DNA of 64,000 nucleotides from positions 124,001 to 188,000 of the forward strand of contig NZ_PDZC01000001.1 of assembly GCF_002743375.1 (NCBI RefSeq), read 5' to 3'. Positions 19,215 through 32,437 of this stretch are shown in pieces. This DNA comes from Sporosarcina sp. P34 (lineage in GTDB: Bacteria; Bacillota; Bacilli; Bacillales_A; Planococcaceae). How positions within the stretch are numbered: the stretch's first letter is position 1; every line of letters begins with the position of its first letter. The translations under genes were made by a program, and so were the position numbers. The notes below the pieces were generated by a model. It searched no databases, was not told the DNA's origin, and worked only from the letters and a program-made list of their open reading frames with translations.

Positions 19215-22200
19215 ACGTACTGACATAAAATCCATCCTCGTGATTGGTTCAGGTCCGATTGTAATTGGACAAGCAGCAGAATTTGACTATGCAGGTACAC
19301 AAGCCTGTTTATCTCTTAAAGAAGAAGGATACCGAGTTATTCTTATCAACTCTAACCCTGCAACCATTATGACTGACACGGAAATGGCAGATAAAGTATA
19401 TATCGAGCCCATCACACTTGAATTCGTTAGCCGCATCATTCGTAAAGAACGCCCGGATGCACTACTTGCGACGTTAGGCGGACAAACTGGTTTAAATATG
19501 GCTATTGAATTACATGAATCAGGGATCCTGGACGAATTAGGGATTGAGATTTTGGGTACTAAGCTGGATGCGATTCATAAAGCGGAAGACCGTGATTTGT
19601 TCCGTACATTAATGAATGAAATGGGGGAACCTGTTCCAGACAGTGAGATTATCCATAATATTGATGAAGCCTATGCATTCGTCGAAAAGATTGGTTATCC
19701 AGTGATCGTTCGTCCTGCATTCACGCTAGGTGGTACAGGCGGAGGGATTTGTCATACTGATGAAGATTTAGAAGAAATCGTAGCAAGTGGTTTGAAATAC
19801 AGCCCAGTTACACAGTGTCTTCTAGAAAAATCTATTGCAGGCTTTAAAGAAATCGAATATGAGGTAATGCGTGACTCAGCAGATAATGCAATTGTCGTAT
19901 GTAATATGGAGAACGTCGATGCTGTCGGTATTCATACAGGAGACTCTATCGTAACGGCGCCATGCCAAACATTGACAGACCGTGAAAATCAGATGCTCCG
20001 TAACGTATCTCTAAACATCATTCGCGAGTTAAAAATCGAAGGTGGCTGTAACGTACAGCTGGCACTTGATCCACATAGCTTTGATTATTACATTATTGAA
20101 GTGAACCCGCGTGTTAGTCGTTCATCAGCGTTAGCTTCGAAAGCAACGGGTTATCCAATTGCAAAACTAGCGGCGAAAATTGCTGTCGGATTAACGTTGG
20201 ATGAAATGATGAATCCAGTAACAGGTAATACGTATGCTTGCTTTGAGCCGACACTGGACTATGTAGTCACGAAAATTCCACGTTGGCCTTTCGATAAGTT
20301 TGAATCAGCGAAGCGTAACTTGGGTACACAGATGAAAGCCACAGGGGAAGTAATGGCGATGGGCCGTACATTTGAAGAGTCCATTATGAAAGCTGTCCGT
20401 TCATTAGAAACAGGTCAATTCGATTTGTCACTTCCAGGCGGTGGTGAGATGTCTGATGAATGGATCGAACAACGAATTCGCAAAGCAGGCGACGAGCGTC
20501 TATTCTTCATCGGAGAAGCATTGCGTCGTGGTGTAACAATCGAAACATTACACGAATGGAGTGCAATCGATTTATTCTTCTTACGTAAATTCGAAAACAT
20601 TGTACGTTATGAAGAGATATTGACAGATAATCCATACGATAAAGCTATTGGTTATAAGGCAAAACGTCTTGGATTCCCGGACATGACGATTGCGAAGTTA
20701 TGGAATACAACAGAGCGTGAAGTATACGACTGGAGACAAGAACAAGGGCTAGTTCCTGTCTATAAGAAAGTGGATACATGCGCTGGGGAATATGAATCGG
20801 ATACACCGTATTTCTATGGTGCGTACGAAGACGAAAATGAATCTGTAAGAACGGATAAGAAGAGCGTGATCGTTTTAGGTTCAGGCCCAATCCGAATTGG
20901 GCAAGGTGTGGAGTTCGATTATGCGACAGTGCATTGTGTATGGGCTATACAGCAGTCAGGTTATGAAGCGATCATCGTCAATAACAATCCTGAAACCGTT
21001 TCGACCGACTTCTCTATTTCCGATAAACTATACTTCGAACCGTTAACAATTGAAGACGTCATGCATATCGTGGATCTTGAGCAACCAGAAGGTGTCATCG
21101 TACAGTTCGGTGGCCAGACAGCGATCAACTTGGCTGATGAATTGGAAGCACGCGGAGTGAAAATTCTGGGTACAACACTTGAAGATATCGACCGTGCGGA
21201 AAATCGCGATAAATTTGAGAGTGCTTTGCATGAAATTGGTGTGCCACAACCACTTGGAAAGACCGCTTTATCAGTTCCAGAAGCAGTCGTTATTGCAAAT
21301 GAAATCGGCTATCCAGTCTTAGTCCGTCCGTCGTATGTATTAGGTGGCCGTGCAATGGAAATCGTCTACTATGAAGAAGAATTACTTCAATACATGGAGA
21401 ACGCGGTAAAAGCTAGCCCTGAACATCCGGTATTGATCGACCGTTATCTAACAGGAACGGAAATTGAAGTCGATGCAATTTGCGACGGTGAAACAGTTTT
21501 GATTCCTGGCATCATGGAGCATATCGAACGTGCAGGCGTTCACTCGGGGGACTCGATTGCAGTCTATCCTCCGCAAAACCTTTCACAGTCCATGATCGAG
21601 ACGATTGCTGACTATACGAAACGTTTGGCTCTTGGGCTTAAAATCCGTGGTTTAATGAATATCCAGTTCGTTATTTCAGAAGGACAGGTTTATGTAATCG
21701 AAGTGAACCCGCGTTCTAGCCGTACAGTACCATTCTTAAGCAAAATCACGAATATTCCGATGGCAAATGTCGCAACTCAAGCAATCTTAGGGAAATCCAT
21801 CTTAGAACAAGGCTATACAGACGGACTTGCAGAAGTTCCAGCAGGTGTTTATGTCAAAGTACCGGTCTTCTCTTTCGCAAAGCTTCGTCGTGTAGACATT
21901 ACACTCGGGCCTGAAATGAAATCAACAGGTGAAGTAATGGGTAAAGATGTAACATTAGAAAAAGCATTGTATAAAGGCTTAGTAGCAGCTGGAATGGAAG
22001 TAAAAGAATACGGTACTGTGTTAATGACAGTTTCTGATAAAGATAAAGAAGAAATTGTAGATATCGCGAAGCGTTTCATTGAAACTGGATATCGTATTGT
22101 GGCAACAGAAGGTACTGCTAAAGTACTTGAGGCAGAAAATATCGAAGTGAAAACTGTAGGTAAAATTGGCACAGAAGGTCCAACGTTGATCGATGTGATC

Positions 22201-22400
22201 CAAAAAGGACAAGCACAATTAGTTATCAATACATTGACTAAAGGAAAACAACCGGCACGTGACGGCTTTAGAATTCGCCGCGAAACAGTAGAAAATGGTG
22301 TGCCTTGTTTAACTTCAATTGATACAGCTGCAGCGATGTTGTCCGTCATCGAGTCCATGACATTCCAGACGGATGCAATGCCACAGCCGCAGGTGGTTCA

Positions 22401-22404
<4 letters not shown>
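19207..22404 (+). CDS. carB: Carbamoyl-phosphate synthase large subunit
   Basis: Synthetase subunit of 1065 residues: two homologous ATP-grasp halves make carboxyphosphate and then phosphorylate carbamate. The first half starts with '[19 protein letters not shown]' and carries 'GGTGGGIC' and '[19 protein letters not shown]'. The second half starts near residue 555 ('[18 protein letters not shown]') with '[16 protein letters not shown]'. A C-terminal MGS-like allosteric domain (about residues 930-1065) binds UMP/PRPP in relatives. All key motifs look intact, unlike those of its CarA partner. The ATG follows GAAAGGAG and overlaps carA by 8 bases. Confidence 0.97.
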
Positions 22405-24797
<2,393 letters not shown>

Positions 24798-24801
<4 letters not shown>

Positions 24802-25427
24802 CAAGAGAAAAAGAAGTTGCACAAATCCTATTAAATGTAGGAGCGGTAGCAATTAATCCAGAAGAGCCGTTCATTTGGGCCTCTGGGATCGAGTCACCTA
24901 TCTACTGTGATAACCGCTTGACAATGGCAGATCCGGTAGGGCGTAAAGAAATTGCTGAAGGGCTTGCGGCATTGATCCGCGTTCATTATCCTGAGGCTAC
25001 TGTAATTGCAGGGACTGCGACGGCAGGCATTCCGCACGCAGCATGGGTGGCAGATATTCTGAAGTTGCCTATGGTCTATATCCGATCTACTGCTAAAGCA
25101 CATGGCAAGAGCCGTCAAATCGAGGGGAAAATCGAGTCGAATGCGAAGGCTGTTATTATTGAGGATTTAATCTCAACTGGCGGAAGTAGTTTAAATGCAG
25201 CGAATGCGTTGATTGCAGAGGACGTAGAAGTATGTGGAATCGTCTCGATCTTTACATATGAGTTGCAAAAGGCTGACGAGAAGTTTGCGGAAGCGAAACT
25301 TTCTTATCACAGCTTAACAAACTTTGCAGCGCTTGCTGAAGTAGCGAAGGAAGAAGGCGCGGTTAAGGAAGAGTCTATGAAAGAATTGATGGAATGGCAT
25401 ACGAAGTTGAAGCTTGGTACTCTATAA
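24798..25427 (+). CDS. pyrE: Orotate phosphoribosyltransferase
   Basis: Transfers ribose phosphate from PRPP to orotate, giving OMP; 209 residues. The PRPP motif 'AVIIEDLISTGGSSLNAAN' lies at about residues 116-134, and 'VYIRSTAKAHGKSRQIEG' is the flexible catalytic loop. ATG 24798 overlaps the pyrF stop (ATGA) and follows GGGAGGGA; an in-frame GTG at 24780 would extend it without support. It is the last gene of the pyr operon, followed 2 bp later by a terminator. Confidence 0.97.
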
Positions 25428-25429
25428 TG

Positions 25430-25462
25430 AAAAAACGGTTCCCGAAATGGGAGCCGTTTTTT
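25430..25462 (+). terminator. Rho-independent terminator of the pyr operon
   Basis: AAAAAACGGTTCCC pairs with GGGAGCCGTTTTTT around a GAAAT loop; the A run before and T run after make it potentially bidirectional. Confidence 0.92.
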
Positions 25463-25498
25463 GGTTCTGAAGTAGTGAGTGAGATAGGGGTGAGCATC

Positions 25499-25628
25499 GT
25501 TGATCGACGTTCCAGGCGGACGCTTTCCCGAGGGCGTGGCTTAAGCCGCTCCCCTCACTTCGTTCGGTCCAGGGTCTCAAGGCGCACGCTGATCCTGCAG
25601 GAGACACCGCCTTGCACTTACGATCAAC
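25499..25628 (+). repeat. GC-rich palindromic intergenic repeat, copy A (130 bp)
   Basis: The ends are inverted: GTTGATCG (25499-25506) and CGATCAAC (25621-25628). The inner segments GTTCCAGGCGGACGCTTTCC and GGGTCTCAAGG...CCTGCAGGAGACACCGCCT match the minus strand of copy B (27592-27784), so the two copies lie in opposite orientation. It lacks about 60 bp of the interior of copy B. No protein-coding potential is convincing. The rest of the gap, 25629-25753, is AT-rich with nothing recognisable. Confidence 0.8.
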
Positions 25629-25753
25629 TGGTGTCTATTTTAAAACATAGAACTATGATGCATAATTTTTTTAAAAAAGATAGATGTGAAACCTATAATA
25701 GCAGGAATTCTCTTTTATCTTAATTTGTTTAAAACTTATACCAAGACAGTACC

Positions 25754-27439
25754 TTATTTACTTAGTTTACGTACTAAATCTTCGTCAGGTGTAACGAATA
25801 CAGTTTTCTGTTCAAAGTAGATGACGAAGCCTGGTTTTGCACCTGAAGGTTTTTTAACGTGACGAATTTGTGTGTAATCGACTGGGACGGAAGATGATTC
25901 CCGGGCTTTGCTGAAGTATGCAGAGAGTGCGGCTGCTTCTTCGATTGTTTTGGCGTCTGGATCAGTGTCGTGAATGACGACGTGTGAGCCTGGTATGTCT
26001 TTTGTGTGAAGCCATATGTGATCTCGAGCAGCAAGTTTGAATGTCAGGTAGTCGTTTTGTTTGTTATTTTTCCCTACTGAGATCGGAATCCCTGTGGAAG
26101 AAACGAATGCTTCCGGTTTTGGTTTCTGGAGTTTTACTTTCTTTTTACTTCTACGAGCACGCATAAATCCAAGTTCTACTAATTCTTGACGAATTTCTTC
26201 AATATCGATTGGTGAAGCTTGATATACTTGCTGTCTGACCATTTCGAAGTATTCGATGTCGTCTTTCGTTTTTTCAAGTTGTTCTGCAATCCGAATCAGT
26301 GCTGTTTTTGCTTTTGAGTAACGCGAGAAGTAGCGTTGTGCGTTATCAATTGGTGATTTTCTTGGATCGAGTGGAATTGTGATGGTTGTGCCTTGTTCAT
26401 AATAATTTTCTACAGTCACTTCTTTATCGCCTTTATGCAGCATGTAGCTGTTCGCAGTCAATAATTCACCATATAATTTCAATGTATCCAAGTCTTGCGC
26501 TGTCTCTTGTTCTTTTTGAAGTTTCTTTGTTTTGTTTTCCAATTTAGCAATCTCATTTGCTAACCAACGTTCCAAATCGATAGCTTGGGATTTTACGCGT
26601 TCTCGTTCCGCCCTGGCAAAATAGACTTTATCCAGCAACTCACCTAAAGTGGAGAACGATTGAGTGATTCCTTGTGCATGGGTTAATTCAATTGCGGAAA
26701 ACAAAGTTTTCCCGTCATTTTCCACGGTAGTGGGTTTCATTGTACATAAGCTGAAACTTTCAAGAAATGATTGCCACACAGTAAATGATTGGTTATTATC
26801 CCCTAAACGATATAATAATTCCGCTGCTGTTAATGGAGAAAAGCCTGCGAAATGCTGTACTATATCCTTTGGTTCTTGTAAAGCACCAACTAATGTATTG
26901 AATTCCGTCTCTGTTACTTTGAATGGGTCTAGTTTGTCTTGTGGCGGTGCTGGAATATAAGGCTGTCCAGGTAAAACAGTCCGGTAACTATTAACGGAAG
27001 GCGGTAAATGTTTCATACTGTCAATAATCATATCTCGTGAAGCGTCGAGTAAAATTAAATTACTGTGTCGCCCCATGATTTCAATGACTAGCTTCCGTTC
27101 GATTTGGTCCCCCAATTCGTTTCGAGCTTGGACGTGAATATTCACAATCCGATCATTCTCATGCTGTTCAATTGAGGTGATCATTCCACCTTCAAGTTGT
27201 TTGCGTAATACCATACAAAACAACGGTGGCTCAGCAGGATTCGTTAACACTTCATCAGTCAACTGTAATCGTGAAAATGAAGGGTGTAGTGATACTAATA
27301 ATTTATGATTTTTATTATTAGCTCGGATTTGAAAAATGATTTCCTGTGAATTCGGCTGATGAATCTTCGAAATCCGACCCGTCTTCAGTTGCTGCAATTC
27401 GCTTACTATTGCTTTTGTAAATAAACCATCAAATGCCAT
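25754..27439 (-). CDS. rqcH: Ribosome quality control factor RqcH (NEMF/NFACT family)
   Basis: 561-residue homologue of B. subtilis RqcH/YloA, older name fibronectin-binding protein A. It binds peptidyl-tRNA-obstructed 50S subunits and recruits tRNA-Ala to add C-terminal poly-Ala degradation tags. The NFACT-N domain starts 'MAFDGLFTKAIVSELQQL'; the functionally essential Asp-Arg pair is present ('HENDRIVNI', residues 96-97). A central helical/coiled-coil region (about 275-430) precedes the NFACT-R domain with 'YLTFKLAARDHIWLHTKDI' and 'PGSHVVI'. It is one of only two minus-strand genes here. ylmH, acting in the same pathway, is at 7730. Confidence 0.95.
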   Translation of the reverse strand: MAFDGLFTKAIVSELQQLKTGRISKIHQPNSQEIIFQIRANNKNHKLLVSLHPSFSRLQLTDEVLTNPAEPPLFCMVLRKQLEGGMITSIEQHENDRIVNIHVQARNELGDQIERKLVIEIMGRHSNLILLDASRDMIIDSMKHLPPSVNSYRTVLPGQPYIPAPPQDKLDPFKVTETEFNTLVGALQEPKDIVQHFAGFSPLTAAELLYRLGDNNQSFTVWQSFLESFSLCTMKPTTVENDGKTLFSAIELTHAQGITQSFSTLGELLDKVYFARAERERVKSQAIDLERWLANEIAKLENKTKKLQKEQETAQDLDTLKLYGELLTANSYMLHKGDKEVTVENYYEQGTTITIPLDPRKSPIDNAQRYFSRYSKAKTALIRIAEQLEKTKDDIEYFEMVRQQVYQASPIDIEEIRQELVELGFMRARRSKKKVKLQKPKPEAFVSSTGIPISVGKNNKQNDYLTFKLAARDHIWLHTKDIPGSHVVIHDTDPDAKTIEEAAALSAYFSKARESSSVPVDYTQIRHVKKPSGAKPGFVIYFEQKTVFVTPDEDLVRKLSK

Positions 27440-27469
27440 ACGGATTCCTCTTTCATTTCGTTTTGTTCC

Positions 27470-27478
27470 ATTTTAGCA
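27470..27478 (-). promoter_or_regulatory. Possible extended -10 promoter of rqcH
   Basis: On the minus strand TGC-TAAAAT reads across 27478-27470, about 31 bp upstream of the start codon; AGAGGA (27446-27451) is the ribosome site. No good -35 was found. Confidence 0.3.
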
Positions 27479-27493
27479 CTCATCGTATGATTA

Positions 27494-27502
27494 TGGTATA
27501 AT
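27494..27502 (+). promoter_or_regulatory. Possible extended -10 promoter reading toward gmk
   Basis: TG-G-TATAAT with the hexamer at 27497-27502; the -35 region (about 27474-27479) is poor. A transcript from here would carry copy B of the palindromic repeat in its ~360-nt leader before gmk. Confidence 0.35.
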
Positions 27503-27591
27503 ATGAACAGATTGCACACATGGGCCTACGTAGTCTAATCAGACAATTTTGTATGAATTCTTCTTTCGATTTTAGAAATATAGGATCTCTA

Positions 27592-27784
27592 GTTGATTTT
27601 CGTTTTAGGTGGGCGACTCCTGCGGGAATAGCATGAGCCTTGAGACCCCGCAGGTAGCGAGAGCCGTTACGAAGGACGGCTTTTGCGAGTAAAAGCGAAG
27701 CGTAGGAGCACGTCTTTGCACTTAGCGGACGAGGAGGCTCAAGCCATGCCCGCGGAAAGCGTCCCACCTGGAACGAAAATCAAC
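27592..27784 (+). repeat. GC-rich palindromic intergenic repeat, copy B (193 bp, full length)
   Basis: The terminal inverted repeats are 22 bp with 20 matches: GTTGATTTTCGTT.. at 27592 and ..AACGAAAATCAAC ending at 27784, including AGGTGGG/CCCACCT. Inner arms include GACTCCTGCGGG against CCCGCGGAAAGCGTC, plus a nested hairpin AGCCGTTACGAAGGACGGCT. No flanking target duplication is obvious. Similar GC-rich repeats occur widely between genes in Planococcaceae and Bacillaceae; their role is unknown. It occupies most of the 427 bp gene-free gap 27440-27866. Confidence 0.85.
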
Positions 27785-27833
27785 GGTGCTATCTACTTTA
27801 ATTGTCTGGAGTATAGGTTATAGTTAGGTTTGA

Positions 27834-28484
<651 letters not shown>

Positions 28485-28487
28485 ACT

Positions 28488-28712
28488 ATGTTATATCCAT
28501 CAGTTGATTCACTAAAAGGAAAAGTTGATTCAAAATACACTCTGGTTACACTGGCAGCAAAGCGTGCACGTGAACTACAAGAAAAACAGGACGAATCACT
28601 TCATTCATACCGTTCAGTAAAAAGTGTTGGTAGGGCTCTTGAAGAAGTGGCAGCGGGCGTCTTAATCAACGTAGCAGCAGATGAATCAATTATTTATGAT
28701 GATGAAGTTTGA
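28488..28712 (+). CDS. rpoZ: RNA polymerase omega subunit
   Basis: 74-residue omega subunit that helps assemble and stabilise RNA polymerase. The conserved pattern '[16 protein letters not shown]' followed by '[15 protein letters not shown]' is typical. The pairing gmk-rpoZ is conserved across bacteria. GGAGGGAG lies before the ATG; a terminator follows. Confidence 0.93.
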   Translation: MLYPSVDSLKGKVDSKYTLVTLAAKRARELQEKQDESLHSYRSVKSVGRALEEVAAGVLINVAADESIIYDDEV

Positions 28713-28727
28713 TTTGAAATAAAAAAC

Positions 28728-28770
28728 AACTCCCTTAGAATTCAACCGTTCTCAGGGAGTTTATTATTTT
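28728..28770 (+). terminator. Rho-independent terminator after rpoZ
   Basis: AACTCCCTTAGAA pairs with TTCTCAGGGAGTT (one bulge), followed by TATTATTTTT. Confidence 0.75.
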
Positions 28771-28789
28771 TAGAAAGGACGAGGGTTCC

Positions 28790-30010
28790 ATGAAGATAGA
28801 TAATAAAAACATTTTACTCTGCGTAACAGGTGGGATTGCGGTTTATAAAGCTGTTGCACTCGTCAGCAAATTAAGTCAAGCAGGCGCGAATGTAAAAGTC
28901 GTGATGACTGATTCCGCGAAAGAATTTGTTCAACCCCTATCCTTTCAAGTAATGTCACGCAATGATGTGTACTTTGATACATTTGATGAAAAAGATTCCC
29001 GTGTCATTGCGCACATTGATTTAGCAGACTGGGCAGATTTAGTGGTCGTTGCGCCTGCTACAGCTAATGTAATTGGCAAGCTTGCACACGGAATTGCAGA
29101 TGATATGGTGACGACTATTTTACTTGCAACACAAGCAGACGTTTGGATTGCGCCTGCAATGAATGTACATATGTATGCCCATCCCGCTGTCATGCGTAAT
29201 ATTGATCAATTGCATAGGGATGGCTATCAGTTTATCGAACCGTCAGAAGGCTTTTTAGCTTGCGGTTATGTAGGTAAGGGTCGATTGGAAGAACCCGAAA
29301 AAATTACGGAGTTAATTTGCAAGCATTTCAATGAAGCATCTTACCAACCTTTACGTGGTAAAAAAGTTGTGATTACAGCTGGTCCAACTCGTGAACGTAT
29401 AGATCCTGTCCGCTATGTATCTAATTTTTCAAGTGGCAAAATGGGCTACGCAATGGCAGAGGCAGCACAAAAGCTAGGTGCACATACAGTACTCATTTCA
29501 GGACCGGTCGAGCTATCGGTTCCATCAGGTGTCGATGTGATCCATGTAGAAAGTGCTGCTGAAATGTTCGATGCTGTAATCAGTCAGTATGATGATGCGT
29601 CCATTGTAGTAAAATCAGCAGCTGTTGCAGATTATCGACCGAAAAACATACATGATCAAAAAATGAAGAAAAAAGATGGCGATGATGTACTTGAATTAGA
29701 GCGGACGACCGACATCCTAAAAACACTTGGGAAGCGCAAAGAAAATCAATTACTAATTGGCTTTGCAGCTGAAACGACGGATGCGATTGCCTACGGACAG
29801 AAAAAATTAGAATCTAAAAATCTAGATTATATTATCGTCAACGATGTCACGGATCCTGGTGGCGGTTTTGGTAGTGAAACAAATGTTGTGACATTGATTT
29901 CTAGAGAAGGAGAAACTATTCCTTTTGCCGCCATGCCAAAAACTCAACTGGCCGAACGGTTATTTGAAACCATTCTTCAGCATGAAAGTAGTAAACTGCA
30001 TGATCGCTGA
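28790..30010 (+). CDS. coaBC: Bifunctional phosphopantothenoylcysteine synthetase/decarboxylase
   Basis: Two-step coenzyme A enzyme of 406 residues. The N-terminal CoaC flavoprotein half (about 1-185) has 'LLCVTGGIAVYKAVALVSKL', 'APAMNVHMYAHPAV' and the active-site Cys in 'GFLACGYVGKGRL'. The C-terminal CoaB half has 'VVITAGPTRERIDPVR', 'SNFSSGKMGYAMAEAA' and 'VKSAAVADYRP'. It overlaps priA by 11 bases. Confidence 0.97.
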   Translation: MKIDNKNILLCVTGGIAVYKAVALVSKLSQAGANVKVVMTDSAKEFVQPLSFQVMSRNDVYFDTFDEKDSRVIAHIDLADWADLVVVAPATANVIGKLAHGIADDMVTTILLATQADVWIAPAMNVHMYAHPAVMRNIDQLHRDGYQFIEPSEGFLACGYVGKGRLEEPEKITELICKHFNEASYQPLRGKKVVITAGPTRERIDPVRYVSNFSSGKMGYAMAEAAQKLGAHTVLISGPVELSVPSGVDVIHVESAAEMFDAVISQYDDASIVVKSAAVADYRPKNIHDQKMKKKDGDDVLELERTTDILKTLGKRKENQLLIGFAAETTDAIAYGQKKLESKNLDYIIVNDVTDPGGGFGSETNVVTLISREGETIPFAAMPKTQLAERLFETILQHESSKLHDR

Positions 30011-32408
30011 AGTTATTGTAGATGTAGCGGCCTACCCGATTGACCGGCCATTTGATTATGTAGTACCTATTGATTGGGAACATGTGATGGAGCCAGGTTT
30101 ACGAGTAAAAGTACCTTTTGGTCCACGAAAAGTAGCAGGCTATGTAACGGGGATCAAAGAAGAAAGCGAACTAGACCCAAATAAAATTAAACCGCTTGCG
30201 GAGATTATAGATTTAGAGCCAGTGCTGTCTGCGGAATTATTAGCTTTGTCGAAGTGGTTGGCAACGGAAACGATCGCCTATGAAATCGATGCACTGCAAG
30301 TCATGCTACCTGCAGCTATGCGTGCCAAATATGAAAAGATTATGACTGTGATCAAACCAGATGAGCTTGATGAATCATTCCGCGCGTTTTTAGGCAATCG
30401 CAAACAAGTCACCTTAAAGGCACTTCAAGATGCGAATTTATTAAATGAAGTAAAGAAATATAATGAACTAGGGATTGTCGAAATTGATACGGCAATCAAA
30501 CAGAAAACCAAAATGAAAAAAGTGCGAATGATTCATGTGCCGGATGCGAAGCAACTTGAAATGGCGTTAGAAGAAGTACATCCAAATGCAAAAAAACAAC
30601 AAGAACTACTTAGTTGGCTGTTGCAGCATCCGACAGAATCAATAGAAGCGAGTAAAATCCTCAATGAATCCGGCGTTACCGCTACTGTGTTGAAATCACT
30701 TGTAGATAAAAAGATAGTGGAACAATCACAAGTGGAAGTGTACCGAGAATTAGAAACACCCAAAATGCAAGATAGTGGCAAGCCGGAACAACTAACAGAC
30801 GAACAGCAAGTAGCTCTTTCCGCTATTGAACAGTCGAGTGACAACAACATTCAGGAAACCTTTTTACTTCATGGTATTACAGGAAGCGGTAAGACAGAAG
30901 TTTATTTACAGGCTATTGATCACGTGTTGAAGCAAGGGAAAGAAGCAATTGTGCTAGTGCCTGAGATCGCATTGACGCCTCAAATGACGGCTAGATTTAA
31001 AGGGCGGTTTGGGGAATTAGTTGCGGTTTTGCATAGCGGTTTATCTGCGGGTGAAAAGTATGATGAATGGCGCCGAATCCATCGTGGTGAAGTGAAAGTT
31101 GCAATTGGTGCACGTTCAGCGGTATTTGCTCCCTTCACGAATTTAGGATTACTAATTCTCGATGAAGAACACGAGACTACCTATAAACAAGAAGAGTCAC
31201 CCAGATATCATGCACGTGATGTAGCGATTTGGCGTGCTGAATACTATCAATGTCCTGTTATATTAGGTAGTGCGACACCGTCATTGGAGTCATATGCTAG
31301 AGCTTCCAAAGGGGTGTATTCATTATTAACATTATCCAAACGAGCCAATAACCAGTCTTTGCCAAGTGTTGAAGTGGTAGATATGCGAGAAGAACTAAAA
31401 GTAGGAAACCGTTCAATGTTTTCTGTAGCGCTTGCTGAAGGGATTCGCGAACGATTAGCAAGGAAAGAACAAATTGTCCTGCTACTTAATAAACGTGGGT
31501 TTTCGAGCTTCGTTCTCTGCCGTGATTGTGGAACAGTTGTCGAATGTCCAAACTGTGATATTTCATTGACATACCATCGTGCCAGTGAAAGTTTAAAATG
31601 CCATTATTGTGGCCATGAAGAACGAGTACCTTCCGAATGTCCGGAATGTACAAGCGAGCATATTCGATTCTTTGGAACTGGAACCCAAAAAGCGCAAGAA
31701 GAATTATATAAATTGGTACCTGAAGCCCGCGTAATTCGGATGGATATTGATACGACGAATACAAAAGGCGCCCATGAACGTTTGCTATATGATTTTGGTG
31801 AAGGAAAAGCAGATATTTTACTTGGAACACAAATGATAGCTAAAGGACTCGATTTTCCGCGAATAACTTTAGTAGGCGTATTGGCAGCTGACACATCGCT
31901 CCATTTGGCCGATTTCCGCGCTGCCGAGAAAACATTCCAATTATTGACACAGGTGAGTGGTAGAGCCGGTCGTGATCAATTACCTGGTGAAGTGGTCATT
32001 CAGACATATGACCCTGAGCACTACGCGATTGAATTATCCAAAACACAAGATTATGTACCTTTTTACGAAATGGAAATGGATAGAAGAAGACAACTGGGTT
32101 ATCCACCGTACTATTACGTGACGGTTGTACAGTTTAGTCATGAAGATGTATTAAAAGCAGCTGACTATGCACACAAAGGCACTGAATTTATGGCGGAGCG
32201 ACTATCACAAGGTACAGTCATCATTGGACCGACAGCAGCTGCTATCAGTCGTCTCAACAATAGATATCGGTACCAAAGTTTGATAAAATACAAACGGGAA
32301 CCCGCACTTATACCGGTTCTGCAACAACTTTTGAAACACTACAAAACAAGTTGGGCAAAAGATGGCTTGGCCATGTCGATTAACCGTGAACCAACATCGA
32401 TCTTTTGA
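30000..32408 (+). CDS. priA: Primosomal helicase PriA (replication restart)
   Basis: 3'-5' superfamily 2 helicase of about 802 residues that reloads the replisome at stalled forks. An N-terminal DNA-binding domain ('AEVIVDVAAYPIDRPFDY') precedes Walker A 'LLHGITGSGKTEVYLQAI', the DEEH box 'LLILDEEHETTYKQEE' and eight Cys of the zinc-binding segment ('CRDCGTVVECPNCDI', 'CHYCGH', 'CPECTS'). ATG 30000 gives the family N-terminus; an ATG at 29982 adds six residues and cannot be excluded, as neither has a strong ribosome site. Confidence 0.95.
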   Translation: MIAEVIVDVAAYPIDRPFDYVVPIDWEHVMEPGLRVKVPFGPRKVAGYVTGIKEESELDPNKIKPLAEIIDLEPVLSAELLALSKWLATETIAYEIDALQVMLPAAMRAKYEKIMTVIKPDELDESFRAFLGNRKQVTLKALQDANLLNEVKKYNELGIVEIDTAIKQKTKMKKVRMIHVPDAKQLEMALEEVHPNAKKQQELLSWLLQHPTESIEASKILNESGVTATVLKSLVDKKIVEQSQVEVYRELETPKMQDSGKPEQLTDEQQVALSAIEQSSDNNIQETFLLHGITGSGKTEVYLQAIDHVLKQGKEAIVLVPEIALTPQMTARFKGRFGELVAVLHSGLSAGEKYDEWRRIHRGEVKVAIGARSAVFAPFTNLGLLILDEEHETTYKQEESPRYHARDVAIWRAEYYQCPVILGSATPSLESYARASKGVYSLLTLSKRANNQSLPSVEVVDMREELKVGNRSMFSVALAEGIRERLARKEQIVLLLNKRGFSSFVLCRDCGTVVECPNCDISLTYHRASESLKCHYCGHEERVPSECPECTSEHIRFFGTGTQKAQEELYKLVPEARVIRMDIDTTNTKGAHERLLYDFGEGKADILLGTQMIAKGLDFPRITLVGVLAADTSLHLADFRAAEKTFQLLTQVSGRAGRDQLPGEVVIQTYDPEHYAIELSKTQDYVPFYEMEMDRRRQLGYPPYYYVTVVQFSHEDVLKAADYAHKGTEFMAERLSQGTVIIGPTAAAISRLNNRYRYQSLIKYKREPALIPVLQQLLKHYKTSWAKDGLAMSINREPTSIF

Positions 32409-32437
32409 CCTTGCTACGAAGAAATGAGGAAATAATT

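Noticed and set aside
25394-25723. 109-codon frame downstream of pyrE
   Set aside because: It starts inside pyrE, reads through the operon terminator and repeat copy A, and resembles no protein family.
27480-27767. 95-codon minus-strand frame in the gap before gmk
   Set aside because: It lies almost wholly inside the palindromic repeat, has no ribosome site and its GC-rich composition comes from the repeat, not from coding.
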